Source: Pontibacter amylolyticus (GTDB lineage: Bacteria; Bacteroidota; Bacteroidia; Cytophagales; Hymenobacteraceae). From it: 64,000 nucleotides of DNA. Position numbers and translations under genes: made by a program. Location: assembly GCF_014638845.1 (NCBI RefSeq), contig NZ_BMFP01000002.1, positions 390,373 to 454,372 on the forward strand, in the 5' to 3' direction. This document shows positions 16,828-24,887 of the stretch, in pieces (position 1 is the first letter of the stretch; each line of letters opens with the position of its first letter). The notes under the pieces were generated by a model. That model did no database searches. It was not told the origin of the DNA and saw only the letters and a list, made by a program, of their open reading frames with translations.

Positions 16828-17874
16828 TTAGTCCATTATATATGGATAGTTCGGCTCCACATAAATGTCGGTGTACAGCTCAGAAGGATCCGGGTATGGA
16901 GACTCTTCGGCAAACTTCACAGCATCGGCCACGATCTGCTTTTGCTGCTCGTCGATCTCGTCCAGTTCCTCTTCAGTAGCCCAGCCGTTTTTCAGGATGG
17001 TGGCTTTTACAGACTCTATCGAGTCGCGGCCTTTGTAGTCTTCCAGCTCTTCTTTGGTTCTATACTTGGCAGGGTCAGACATGGAGTGACCTTTGTAGCG
17101 GTAAGTTCTGAACTCCAGCAAGGTCGGTCCTTCGCCGGCGCGGGCACGCTCAGCGGCTCTTGCCACAGCCTCGTGCACATTCTCCACGCTCATGGCCTCT
17201 ATTGGCTCCGAAGGCATGTCGAACGCAAGGCCCAGTTTGTAAAGCTCCGTCACGTTAGACGTACGCGTTACGGATGTACCCATTGCGTAGCCGTTGTTCT
17301 CGATAACAAAAATCACCGGCAGTTTCCAGGTCATGGCCATGTTCAGGGCCTCGTGGAAGGCACCCTGACGTACGGCACCGTCGCCCATGTAGCAGATACA
17401 CACGTTGCCGGTCTTGTTATACTTCTCGGCAAAGGCTATACCTGCGCCCAGTGGCACCTGGCCACCCACAATACCGTGGCCGCCCATGAAGTTCACCTCT
17501 TTGTCGAACATGTGCATCGAGCCGCCTTTGCCTTTGGAGCAACCGGTCACCTTTGCAAACATTTCGGCCATAATCGCGCCTGGCGATGAGCCCAGCGCCA
17601 GCGGGTGGGCGTGATCGCGGTAAGCGGTAATCCACTTATCGTCTTTGGTGAGCGCTGTAACAGCACCGGCCACACAGGCCTCCTGGCCAATGTAAAGGTG
17701 GCAGAAGCCTTTGATCTTCTGCTGGCCATACAGCTGCCCAGATTTTTCTTCAAAACGGCGCATGAGTTTCATCGACTCATACCACTGCATGTAGGTCTCT
17801 TTTGAAAATGATGGTTCAGCCTGTACCTTTGCTTTCTGCGACTTCGCTTTTGCCTTTTCTTTCGTATCAGCCAT
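16828..17874 (-). CDS. pdhA: Pyruvate dehydrogenase E1 component, alpha subunit
   Basis: E1-alpha binds thiamine diphosphate and carries out pyruvate decarboxylation with E1-beta. The 348-residue protein has the ThDP motif GDGA at 164-167 ending at ENN (192-194), the LYIGQEA and GGSMHMFD segments, and the phosphorylation-loop-like RTYRYKGHSMSDPAKYR. The N-terminal 20 residues are Lys/Ala-rich and variable. The beta subunit and E2 are not adjacent, so the complex is encoded at split loci. It has its own promoter region shared with the divergent recF (132-base gap). Confidence 0.95.
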   Translation of the reverse strand: MADTKEKAKAKSQKAKVQAEPSFSKETYMQWYESMKLMRRFEEKSGQLYGQQKIKGFCHLYIGQEACVAGAVTALTKDDKWITAYRDHAHPLALGSSPGAIMAEMFAKVTGCSKGKGGSMHMFDKEVNFMGGHGIVGGQVPLGAGIAFAEKYNKTGNVCICYMGDGAVRQGAFHEALNMAMTWKLPVIFVIENNGYAMGTSVTRTSNVTELYKLGLAFDMPSEPIEAMSVENVHEAVARAAERARAGEGPTLLEFRTYRYKGHSMSDPAKYRTKEELEDYKGRDSIESVKATILKNGWATEEELDEIDEQQKQIVADAVKFAEESPYPDPSELYTDIYVEPNYPYIMD

Positions 17875-18006
17875 GAGTATTTGTGTAACGTTATTGTTGT
17901 CCCTACAGCTTTTTTAGCGAGATTCGGCCCTAAATGGACGGCAAATCGGCTTACTGTCGGGTTTTAGCATGCGAAATTAAGGAAAAAGAAATCAAAGACG
18001 AAACTA

Positions 18007-19113
18007 ATGCTCCTCGAAAATCTAAGTCTGCTGTTTTTCAAGAACTACGACGACGCGAACATTAGTTTCTCGCCGCACATAAACTGCTTTATCGGCGACA
18101 ACGGCAGCGGCAAGACCAACCTGCTCGACGCCATCCATTACCTCTCCATGACACGCAGCGCCTTCAACAGCTCCGATGCCCTCAACATCAAGCAGGGCGA
18201 GGAGTATTTTATGGTGAAAGGCCGCTTTAAGATAGATGGTGAGAAGCACACCGTGACCTGCAGCCTGAAGCAGGGCCAGAAGAAAACCGTGCTGCACAAC
18301 AAGGTGGCCTACGAGAAGATGAGCGACCACATCGGCCGCTTCCCCGTGGTACTGATCTCGCCCTATGACACCGACCTGATCCGGGAGGGCAGCGAGGAGC
18401 GCCGCAAGTACTTCGACAGCCTCATTTCGCAGCTGGACCATACCTACCTGGAGCGGCTCATCCAGTACAACTACGTCCTCAAGCAGCGCAACTCGTTGCT
18501 CAAGCAGTTTGCCGAGCGCCGCTACTTTGACCGCGACTACCTGCATATCCTCAACGAGCAGCTGGTGCCGCTGGGTGAGCAGCTGGCCCAGGAACGCATG
18601 GCTTTTCTGGAGAGTTTTGAGCCTGTGTTTCAGAAGCACTACCGCCACATCTCCGACAGCCACGAAACGGTGACGCTGACCTACAAAAGCCAGCTGCCCG
18701 GCGCGAACTTCGCCCAACTGCTGGAGCAGGCCGAGCAGAAGGACCGCGCCCTCCAGCGCACCACCGTCGGCACGCACAAAGACGACTTCGTGTTCCTGAT
18801 GGACGGCAACCCCGTGAAGAGCTTCGGTTCGCAGGGCCAGCAGAAGAGCTACGTGATCGCCCTGAAGCTGGCGCACTTCGAGGTAATGGACAAACGCCAG
18901 CACCACAAGCCCCTCCTCCTCCTCGACGACATCTTCGACCGCCTCGACGAGAAGCGCATCACCAAACTCATGCAAATGGTCGCCGCCCATACCTTCGGCC
19001 AGATCTTCCTGACCGATACCCACCTGGAGCGCACCGATAAGATACTCGAAAACCTGTCGGAGCAGATCCGCAGGTTTGAGGTGAAGGAAGGGACGGTGAA
19101 GTTAATAGGGTAA
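18007..19113 (+). CDS. recF: DNA replication/repair protein RecF
   Basis: RecF is an ABC/SMC-like ATPase that loads RecA at single-strand gaps together with RecO and RecR. The 368-residue protein shows the Walker A motif GDNGSGKTN at 30-38, the ABC signature region FGSQGQQKSYVIALKLAH (about 276-293), the Walker B LLLLDDIFDRLDE and the D-loop after it. Length is typical. In many Bacteroidota the next gene is the DUF721 protein; here about 1.1 kb with two other genes lies between them. Confidence 0.97.
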   Translation: MLLENLSLLFFKNYDDANISFSPHINCFIGDNGSGKTNLLDAIHYLSMTRSAFNSSDALNIKQGEEYFMVKGRFKIDGEKHTVTCSLKQGQKKTVLHNKVAYEKMSDHIGRFPVVLISPYDTDLIREGSEERRKYFDSLISQLDHTYLERLIQYNYVLKQRNSLLKQFAERRYFDRDYLHILNEQLVPLGEQLAQERMAFLESFEPVFQKHYRHISDSHETVTLTYKSQLPGANFAQLLEQAEQKDRALQRTTVGTHKDDFVFLMDGNPVKSFGSQGQQKSYVIALKLAHFEVMDKRQHHKPLLLLDDIFDRLDEKRITKLMQMVAAHTFGQIFLTDTHLERTDKILENLSEQIRRFEVKEGTVKLIG

Positions 19114-19272
19114 AGGTTGGTTGTTGGTTTCAACTTTATCCTTTGGGCATGTGTTATAGGGGAGCTGGGCATTTTACCGAGCTCCGGGCAGTAAGATTTT
19201 ATACCTCCGAAACTTTGAATCCTTTTCGAGCTTTTGCAGTCTACAGCACAGATAAATTTAAAATTCAATCTT

Positions 19273-19431
19273 ATGAAGACGATCATGCTGTTCAAAGAAG
19301 AAACTGAAAAGAAGCAAGGAGGCTGTACCTGCCCTGACTGCAAATGCGCCAACTGCGACTGCGGAAATTGTGCCGACGGCCAGTGCACATGCGAAAAGTG
19401 CGAATGTGAAAACTGCGTAAATTGTTGTTAA
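19273..19431 (+). CDS. Cysteine-rich metallothionein-like mini-protein
   Basis: The ATG at 19273 gives 52 residues, of which 14 are Cys, all in the last 35 residues and mostly in CxC, CxxC and CC spacing (CTCPDCKCANCDCGNC, then CTCEKCECENCVNCC). The N-terminal 16 residues are charged (FKEETEKKQ). There is no signal peptide. The spacing is that of metal-thiolate clusters, so binding of Zn, Cu or Cd, or a redox role, is likely but not shown. It does not look like any known bacterial metallothionein family in detail. It precedes a SigZ-type sigma factor by 52 bases. Confidence 0.75.
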   Translation: MKTIMLFKEETEKKQGGCTCPDCKCANCDCGNCADGQCTCEKCECENCVNCC

Positions 19432-19439
19432 CAAGGTAT

Positions 19440-19470
19440 AAAGTGAGGAGGGGCAATCTCTCCTCACTTT
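19440..19470 (+). terminator. Hairpin between the Cys-rich gene and sigZ
   Basis: A perfect 11-bp stem AAAGTGAGGAG/CTCCTCACTTT (19440-19450, 19460-19470) with a 9-base loop lies between the two genes, ending 13 bases before the sigma factor start. It has only three Ts then As, so it could be a partial terminator or an mRNA end-protecting hairpin that gives the short gene a larger yield than the sigma gene. Confidence 0.6.
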
Positions 19471-19483
19471 AAAACTACTTGAA

Positions 19484-20026
19484 ATGCAAAAAGACACTTT
19501 ACATATCTGGAATGGCCTGAGAGAGAACCTCCACCGCTTTATTCTGAAAAGAGTCAAGAGTCAGGCGGAGGCAGAAGATATTCTGCAGGAAGTTTTCATT
19601 AAGATCCACCTCAACCTGCCCCACCTTAAAAATCATTCCAGCGTGCAGGCCTGGGCCTATCAGATCACCAGAAACCAGATTGTAGATTTTTATAAGCAAA
19701 CCAGACAGTCGGTTGAACTGCAGGACACGACGCTTGAAAGGTTGTCGGAGACAGAGAGCAGGGACATGTACTGCTGTTTCGAATCCTTCATCCATGAACT
19801 TCCCCAGAAGTATAGGAAAGTGATCGAGTTGATCAACCTGGAGGGCAGGAAGCAGCAGGAAGTGGCCAAACTGCTGGGGGTTTCGCTTGCGAACACAAAG
19901 TCGAGGGTACACCGCGCAAAGGAAATGCTGAAGGAGAAGTTTGTGGCGTGCTGCCAGTTTACAATAGATGCGCAAGGCAAGCTGAAGGGAGAGCAGAATT
20001 GCCAACGCTGCGGTTTCGAAAGCTAG
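19484..20026 (+). CDS. sigZ: SigZ-type ECF RNA polymerase sigma factor with cysteine tail
   Basis: The 180-residue protein has sigma region 2 (about 10-75, EAEDILQEVFIKIHLNLP and WAYQITRNQIVDFYKQ) and region 4 (about 100-150, ELPQKYRKVIELINLEGRK and VAKLLGVSLANTKSRVHRAK). The last 25 residues carry Cys156-Cys157 and Cys173-x-x-Cys176, a feature of the SigZ group. No anti-sigma factor gene follows. The four cysteines suggest direct metal or redox sensing in place of an anti-sigma factor; this fits the Cys-rich protein encoded just upstream but is inference. Confidence 0.88.
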   Translation: MQKDTLHIWNGLRENLHRFILKRVKSQAEAEDILQEVFIKIHLNLPHLKNHSSVQAWAYQITRNQIVDFYKQTRQSVELQDTTLERLSETESRDMYCCFESFIHELPQKYRKVIELINLEGRKQQEVAKLLGVSLANTKSRVHRAKEMLKEKFVACCQFTIDAQGKLKGEQNCQRCGFES

Positions 20027-20063
20027 TAGAAGCGGGCTGCTTTTTAACTCGGTGGCGTTGCTG

Positions 20064-20092
20064 TATAACTTATAACCAGCGTATAAGCTATA
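20064..20092. promoter_or_regulatory. Inverted repeat in the gap before the DUF721 gene
   Basis: Bases 20064-20074 and 20082-20092 form an 11-base inverted repeat (TATAACTTATA with TATAAGCTATA, one mismatch, 7-base spacer). It lies after sigZ and before the DUF721 gene. It could be an operator or a weak hairpin; no T run follows, so it is not a terminator. Confidence 0.3.
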
Positions 20093-20199
20093 ACTCTGAA
20101 GCTTTATGATTACTTTTGCCTCTGCTTGACGAGAGGAAATTAAAAGCCATTCGGAAAGCCCCGGAAGTTTTTCAGCAGTCAGCCATTTGCCTGAAAGGC

Positions 20200-20568
20200 A
20201 TGCCTCTGGGAAAACCAACCCACTTATTCAAAAACCAACCACCCGTGCGCTACTACAAGAAGAAAGAGGAGATTGCGAAGCGAAAGGCTGACGTGCAGAC
20301 CATCGGTGACAGCATCAAAGGGTTGCTGAAGGCCTACCGGCTGCAGGGCAAGCTCAATGAGGTGGACCTGGTGCAGCGCTGGGAGCAGATAATGGGCAAA
20401 CCCATTGCCATGAAAACCAAGGAGCTCTACTTTCGTGACCAGAAATTGTTTGTGCGCCTCACCTCCGCCCCCCTCAAGCACGAGCTCAACATGTCGAAAA
20501 GCAAGGTGGTAGAGTTGCTCAACCGTGCCATGGGCGATGAGGTGGTGAAAGAAGTCGTATTTTTGTAG
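20200..20568 (+). CDS. DUF721 (DciA-like) protein
   Basis: The conserved part, from RYYKKKEEIAKRKAD to the end KEVVFL, matches the DUF721 family: SIKGLLKAYRLQGKLNEVDLVQRWEQIMGKPIAMKT and LFVRLTSAPLKHELNMSKSKVVELL. In other phyla DUF721 includes DciA, the replicative helicase operator, and the neighbourhood with recF supports a replication or repair role. The start is unclear: TTG 20116, ATG 20200 and GTG 20245 are in frame; the GTG would give the 107-residue length usual for the family. The ATG is listed. Confidence 0.85.
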   Translation: MPLGKPTHLFKNQPPVRYYKKKEEIAKRKADVQTIGDSIKGLLKAYRLQGKLNEVDLVQRWEQIMGKPIAMKTKELYFRDQKLFVRLTSAPLKHELNMSKSKVVELLNRAMGDEVVKEVVFL

Positions 20569-20593
20569 GTCCTATACCTGCTGCTTCCCTTTT

Positions 20594-21250
20594 ATGAGAA
20601 ACCTTGTTTTTTTAATCCCGTTGGTGCTGTGCCTGGGCATGAGCTTTGGTTGTGAGCAAAGCAAACGGGGCCTGACAGAGGCCGACGGCATCACGATCGA
20701 GTCAGCGGAAGAAACGATAACGGATGCACCCGCTGAAGCAGTTTCCCCTGAACCTGAACCCGAAGAACAGACAGCGACTGAGAGCACGGCCACTGCATGC
20801 GAGGAAAAAGATGAGGACAACCCGGGCTCCGAAGATCCCATCATTGTCAGAACCTGCACTTACCAGAACTACAGATCGGTGGCCACCGGCATGCCCGACT
20901 ACAAAGGCCGCTACAGTTGGGAGCACGCCCTGTACAAGCTCGAAAATGAAGCCTATGTGCCGATAAAGAACGAATCCCTGTTCAACGACAAACGAAACGC
21001 CCTGCTCCGACAGGTCAACCAGCGGATACGGGCTGAGTACCATCTCTTCGCAGGCGACCCTGACTTCAGCGACTGTTTCACGATGGCAGAGACCATACCT
21101 GAGTTTGGCTATGAGGACCTCAACATCGGGTTCGAAGACGATCAGCTGGTTTTTCACGCCTCGCTTGGCCTGCCTGAGGTGTGCCTCTCCATAGACGGAG
21201 CTTCCGTTTCGTTTAAGCTTTCAGAGGTGGCTCCGTATTTGCAGCAGTAG
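20594..21250 (+). CDS. Lipoprotein of unknown function
   Basis: The 218-residue protein begins with a lipoprotein signal (LIPLVLCLGMSFGC, Cys at 20). Residues 30-80 form an acidic, Pro/Glu/Thr-rich linker, followed by a globular region with RTCTYQNYRSVATGMPDYKGRYSWEHALYKL and a C-terminal part with paired cysteines (SDCFTMAE, EVCLSID). No known family is recognised. It begins 25 bases after the DUF721 gene and may be co-transcribed with it. Confidence 0.75.
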   Translation: MRNLVFLIPLVLCLGMSFGCEQSKRGLTEADGITIESAEETITDAPAEAVSPEPEPEEQTATESTATACEEKDEDNPGSEDPIIVRTCTYQNYRSVATGMPDYKGRYSWEHALYKLENEAYVPIKNESLFNDKRNALLRQVNQRIRAEYHLFAGDPDFSDCFTMAETIPEFGYEDLNIGFEDDQLVFHASLGLPEVCLSIDGASVSFKLSEVAPYLQQ

Positions 21251-21302
21251 CGTACCCCTCTCTTGCCGGCCTCGTATACCTTGCCATACCCGATAAAAGA
21301 AC

Positions 21303-21863
21303 ATGGCTATACCTGCATTCCGACCTGTCTCCTATTCCCGCACCACCCTCACCGAGCTCATGATCCCGAGCTACGCCAACTTTGGCGGTAAGATACACGG
21401 CGGCATTCTGCTCTCGCTCATGGACAAAGTGGCCTACGCCTGCTCCGCCAAGCATGCCGGCAACTACTGCGTGACTGTAACAGTAGATGGCGTGCATTTT
21501 CTGCAGCCCGTGGAGGTAGGTGAACTGGTGTCGCTGTTGGCTTCGGTGAATTATGTCGGCAATACGTCGCTGATGGTAGGTATAAAAGTAATTGCTGAGA
21601 ATGTAAAGACAGGCATCGTCAAGCATACCAACACCTCATACTTTACCATGGTGGCCAAGGGCGATGACGACAAGCCTACCCAGGTACCGGGTCTGATACT
21701 GGAGAGCCCGGATGATGCACGCCGGTTTCTGGAGGCGATCAAGCGGCGTGAGCTGGCCCAGCGCTACCAGTCGGAGTTTGCTGAGGCCAAGCACGATATC
21801 ACTGTCGAAGCAGAACTCGATAAACTTAAGGGTGAGCGCTGCCAGCTTGCTTTTACACAATAG
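21303..21863 (+). CDS. Acyl-CoA thioesterase (hotdog fold, YciA/BFIT-type)
   Basis: The 186-residue protein has the hotdog core: MIPSYANFGGKIHGGILLSLMDKVAYACS (about 20-48, with the G-x-I-H-G-G catalytic loop), CVTVTVDGVHFLQPVEVGELVSL, and ENVKTGIVKHTNTSYFTMVAK. The acyl-CoA thioesterase family hydrolyses fatty acyl-CoA; a tetramer or hexamer is usual. The C-terminal 50 residues are charged and helical. It starts 52 bases after the lipoprotein gene. The start codon is followed at once by one copy of the dispersed TATACC motif. Confidence 0.9.
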   Translation: MAIPAFRPVSYSRTTLTELMIPSYANFGGKIHGGILLSLMDKVAYACSAKHAGNYCVTVTVDGVHFLQPVEVGELVSLLASVNYVGNTSLMVGIKVIAENVKTGIVKHTNTSYFTMVAKGDDDKPTQVPGLILESPDDARRFLEAIKRRELAQRYQSEFAEAKHDITVEAELDKLKGERCQLAFTQ

Positions 21864-22024
21864 GCCGTTTGGGGAGATTTATACCTGAGATAGGACTATG
21901 CTGCTATACCTGCTACGGCCTGCGCTTTGGCACAGTCTTTCTTTTCATTCTTTCCTGAAGCTGCTTATCTTTAGAAACTAAATCTAAACTACCAAGCACT
22001 TAACCGACCTCACCTGACACACCA

Positions 22025-23404
22025 ATGACTTACAAATCGAAGTTCACCCGACTGCTGGCGCTCTGCATGCTGGCAGGGCTATACCTGAACCAAACCGCAG
22101 TAGCCCAGGCGCCCGCTGCGCAAGACGAAGAAATCCATAAGATGGTAAACGAGGTATCGGCAGACAACCTGCGGGCGCTTGTTGAGAAGATGGTTTCCTT
22201 TGAGACCCGCCACTCCCTGAGCTCCACCACCGACAAGAAAAGAGGTATAGGCGCCGCCCGCGAATGGGCGAAAGCCGAGTTTGAGAAATACGCCAAAACC
22301 TCCAACGGCCGCATGACCGTGGACATGGACCGCTATACCGTCAAGAGTGACGGCCGCCGTATCCCGCAGGACGTGGAAATGGCCAACGTACTCGCTACCC
22401 TCAAAGGCTCCGACCCGACCGACGACCGTGTGATCATCGTGGCCGGCCACCTTGACTCGCGCGCCACTGACGTGATGGACGCCAAAAGCAAAGCCCCCGG
22501 TGCCAACGATGATGCCTCCGGTGTAGCCATTGTGATGGAGATGGCCCGCGTGATGGCTTCGCGCCAGTTCCCGGCAACACTGGTGTTTGTGGCCTTTCAG
22601 GGCGAAGAGCAGGGCTTGTACGGCTCCCGCCACATGGCCGAGCGCGTAAAGAAGGAAGGCTGGAACCTGGTGGCCGTGCTCAACAACGACATCGTGGGCA
22701 ACTCCTACTCTGCCGAGATGGGCATTCACGACAATACCCGTGTGCGTGTGTTCAGTGAAGCCACTCCTTCCAACGAAACCGAAGAACAGGCTCGTCTGCG
22801 CCGCACCCTGGGTTCCGAGAACGACGGCCCGAGCCGTAACCTGGCCCGCTACATGAAAATGACCGGCGAAGCGTATGTAGACCAGATCGAGGTGGTGCTT
22901 GGCTATCGCCCGGACCGCTTCCTGCGTGGCGGCGACCACACGCCGTTTAACCAGCAGGGCTATGCAGCCGTGCGCATGAGTGAGATGAACGAGGACTTCG
23001 ACCACCAGCACCAGGACGTGCGCAAGGAGAATGGCAAGCAGTACGGCGACCTGACAGAGTTCATGGACTTCGAGTACCTGCGCAAAAACACTGCCGTGAA
23101 CCTGGCCACGATGGCCAATCTGGGTCGCGCGCCGCATGCGCCTGAGAAGGTAGGCGTGCTCACGGCCAACCTCACCAACAAAACCGACCTGAAATGGGAG
23201 GCCCCTGCCAAAGGCAAAAAACCGGCAGGCTACTATATTTTGATGCGCGAAACCAGCAGCCAGACCTGGGACAAGAAGTTTTTTGTGAAGGATACGAAAG
23301 TGACGCTGCCTTACTCGAAAGACAACTACTTCTTTGCCGTACAGGCCGCTGACGAACTGGGCCATACCAGTCTGCCGGTGCTGCCGGTACCGGTGCGCCA
23401 GTAA
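22025..23404 (+). CDS. Secreted M28-family zinc metallopeptidase
   Basis: A 459-residue secreted aminopeptidase-like enzyme. The signal peptide spans about 1-27 (ending AVAQ). Metal ligands of the M28 family can be seen: AGHLDSR (His, Asp), GANDDASGVAIVMEMARV (bridging Asp), FQGEEQGLYGSRHMA (Glu pair), LNNDIVGN (Asp) and GGDHTPFNQQGY (His). The last 90 residues (about 370-459, KVGVLTANLTNKTDLKWEAP onward) look like a fibronectin-III-type domain. It is monocistronic, with a terminator after the stop. Confidence 0.93.
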   Translation: MTYKSKFTRLLALCMLAGLYLNQTAVAQAPAAQDEEIHKMVNEVSADNLRALVEKMVSFETRHSLSSTTDKKRGIGAAREWAKAEFEKYAKTSNGRMTVDMDRYTVKSDGRRIPQDVEMANVLATLKGSDPTDDRVIIVAGHLDSRATDVMDAKSKAPGANDDASGVAIVMEMARVMASRQFPATLVFVAFQGEEQGLYGSRHMAERVKKEGWNLVAVLNNDIVGNSYSAEMGIHDNTRVRVFSEATPSNETEEQARLRRTLGSENDGPSRNLARYMKMTGEAYVDQIEVVLGYRPDRFLRGGDHTPFNQQGYAAVRMSEMNEDFDHQHQDVRKENGKQYGDLTEFMDFEYLRKNTAVNLATMANLGRAPHAPEKVGVLTANLTNKTDLKWEAPAKGKKPAGYYILMRETSSQTWDKKFFVKDTKVTLPYSKDNYFFAVQAADELGHTSLPVLPVPVRQ

Positions 23405-23426
23405 AACTCAGCCAAACTCCTGCATA

Positions 23427-23460
23427 AGAAAAGGGCAACCCAGCGGGCTGCCCTTTTTCT
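23427..23460 (+). terminator. Terminator of the M28 peptidase gene
   Basis: AAAAGGGCA and TGCCCTTTT (about 23429-23437 and 23449-23457) form a stem with an 11-base loop, followed by TTCTTTTG. It may also serve the convergent DUF2807 gene. Confidence 0.75.
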
Positions 23461-23480
23461 TTTGTATGCGATGTATTCTC

Positions 23481-24212
23481 TTACATTTTAGAAATTTTGG
23501 CTGCCGCCGACACGTTAGACGATACACTTGGGTCGCCTTTGTAGGCCACTTTCGTAGCTCCCGAAGCATTCACGCTCAACTTGTTCTTGGCAAACACCTT
23601 CACATTGCTGGCGCCGCTGGCTTCTAGGTATACATCCTTAGCCTCTAACTCAGACGCGTCTACTTTAGAGCCTCCCGACATATCCATGCGCATTTCGTCG
23701 GCGCGGCCGCTGAGTTTTACATTACTGCCACCGCTCATGTCGGCTGTCAATTTTTTGGTGTTCAGTGCCAGCGTTACCTTAGAGCCACCGCTCAAATCCA
23801 TCTTAAAAGCATCGGCCTTAAAGGTGGAGGTGCCGGTCACTTTCACGCCGCCGCTGATATCAAGCATGTTCAGTTCTTTAACCGATATGTAGGCTTTCAG
23901 ACTTTTGTTGGTGCTGATGTTGTCAGAGGTATAGATGTGGAGCACGCCATTCTTCACTTCCGTCCGGATGCTGTTGAGCAGGTTCTCCTGCGCTTCAATC
24001 CGCACGCCTTCTTTGCTGCTCTGCGTCACTTCCACTGCAAAGCCCCCGCCCACATCAATGCCTTTGAAGCCGGATACTTTTCTGTCTTGCGATACAGGCT
24101 CCCCCTCCCCTTTCAGGTTGCGACGCCCCTGCGCCAGGGTGGTCAGGCTGGTCAGCAGAAAGGCCACTAAAAGTACAGAGGCAAGTGTTTTGTAGATGTT
24201 GATGGTGTTCAT
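23481..24212 (-). CDS. GIN-domain (DUF2807) putative auto-transporter adhesin
   Basis: The ATG at 24212 gives 243 residues with a signal peptide (ending TTLAQG at about 28). The rest is a right-handed parallel beta structure with repeating SGGSKV / SGGSNV / SGASNV / SGATKV turns (about 120-225), the mark of the GIN/DUF2807 head domain. The family is found on the cell surface or in the periplasm of Bacteroidota; its function is not settled. An open frame runs upstream to 24431, but the residues there do not look like protein and the 24212 start gives the signal peptide. Confidence 0.88.
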   Translation of the reverse strand: MNTINIYKTLASVLLVAFLLTSLTTLAQGRRNLKGEGEPVSQDRKVSGFKGIDVGGGFAVEVTQSSKEGVRIEAQENLLNSIRTEVKNGVLHIYTSDNISTNKSLKAYISVKELNMLDISGGVKVTGTSTFKADAFKMDLSGGSKVTLALNTKKLTADMSGGSNVKLSGRADEMRMDMSGGSKVDASELEAKDVYLEASGASNVKVFAKNKLSVNASGATKVAYKGDPSVSSNVSAAAKISKM

Positions 24213-24490
24213 AGTTTTATTTTGTTTGATGGTTTTGGTTAGAAGTGCGTGGGCCAGGCAGCAGGCTATACCTGTCTTAAGCTTATCTCTGCCTAATAGA
24301 TGCGCAGATTCCCGAAAGGTTGCTTGGAGCTCATAAAAAATTATACTTTTTGATATTCTCTTGCAAAAGGGCATTGCAAGGTATAACCTGCTACCTGAGA
24401 GATGGGTGCGTGAAAGGTATAGCAATGACAAACAGGGAGCAGTATGCCCCTTGCCGCCAACTCAAGAATTTAGAAAAGCTGAATTGCAGA

Positions 24491-24782
24491 GCTGATTCGG
24501 ATTTATCAATCCGAATCCCAAGCGGTGGCAGGGATGTTTCATTCAAGTTGATTCTCCCCTTGAGGACAAGTGAGAACGAGAGTTGGAAGCCTGCGAGCGA
24601 AGCTCTCAGAGGGGTGTTTACAGGTGTAGAGGAAATGGAAATTGGCCCATTACTGGCAATTCAATGCTGAATTTACACCCCTATAATCCCCTCAAGGGGA
24701 TAGTCTTGGAAAATGAAACGACCCTGCCTGCAGTAGTGGTAGGGCCCCTTGATAAAACTTCCAGACATGGATGTCCCGAAGA
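24491..24782. repeat. Dispersed intergenic palindromic repeat, copy B
   Basis: The gap 24213-24887 holds no gene. A hairpin GATTCGGATT/AATCCGAATC (24494-24503, 24508-24517, 4-base loop) matches the first hairpin of copy A near 2879. Further on, the block GGTAGGGCCCC with GATAAAACTT (about 24738-24760) matches copy A at 2970-2992, and is again followed by an imperfect hairpin around GACAT/ATGTC (24764-24775). Copy B is longer because a second inverted-repeat element lies inside it. Confidence 0.7.
24555..24700. repeat. Nested inverted-repeat element (MITE-like) within copy B
   Basis: TCCCCTTGAGG (24555-24565) is repeated inverted as CCTCAAGGGGA (24690-24700), enclosing 124 bases. Inside, AGGGGTGT (24610-24617) pairs with ACACCCCT (24675-24682). 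The nested terminal inverted repeats suggest a small non-autonomous mobile element or its remnant; no transposase gene is present in the window and no target-site duplication could be confirmed. Confidence 0.45.
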
Positions 24783-24887
24783 GCATCGGCTTAAGCTGAC
24801 GGCATCGGCAGCATACCTTAGGTATAGGCCGCCACCTCTAATTGGTTTGCACATCGAGCCACTTGCCTGTTGGATTACAGTAGCAGT

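Noticed and set aside
18022..19023. 333-codon minus-strand frame opposite recF
   Set aside because: Antisense shadow; recF motifs on the plus strand are clear.
22079..23365. 428-codon minus-strand frame opposite the M28 peptidase
   Set aside because: Antisense shadow, rich in His/Val/Gly from reversed codons; no family signature.
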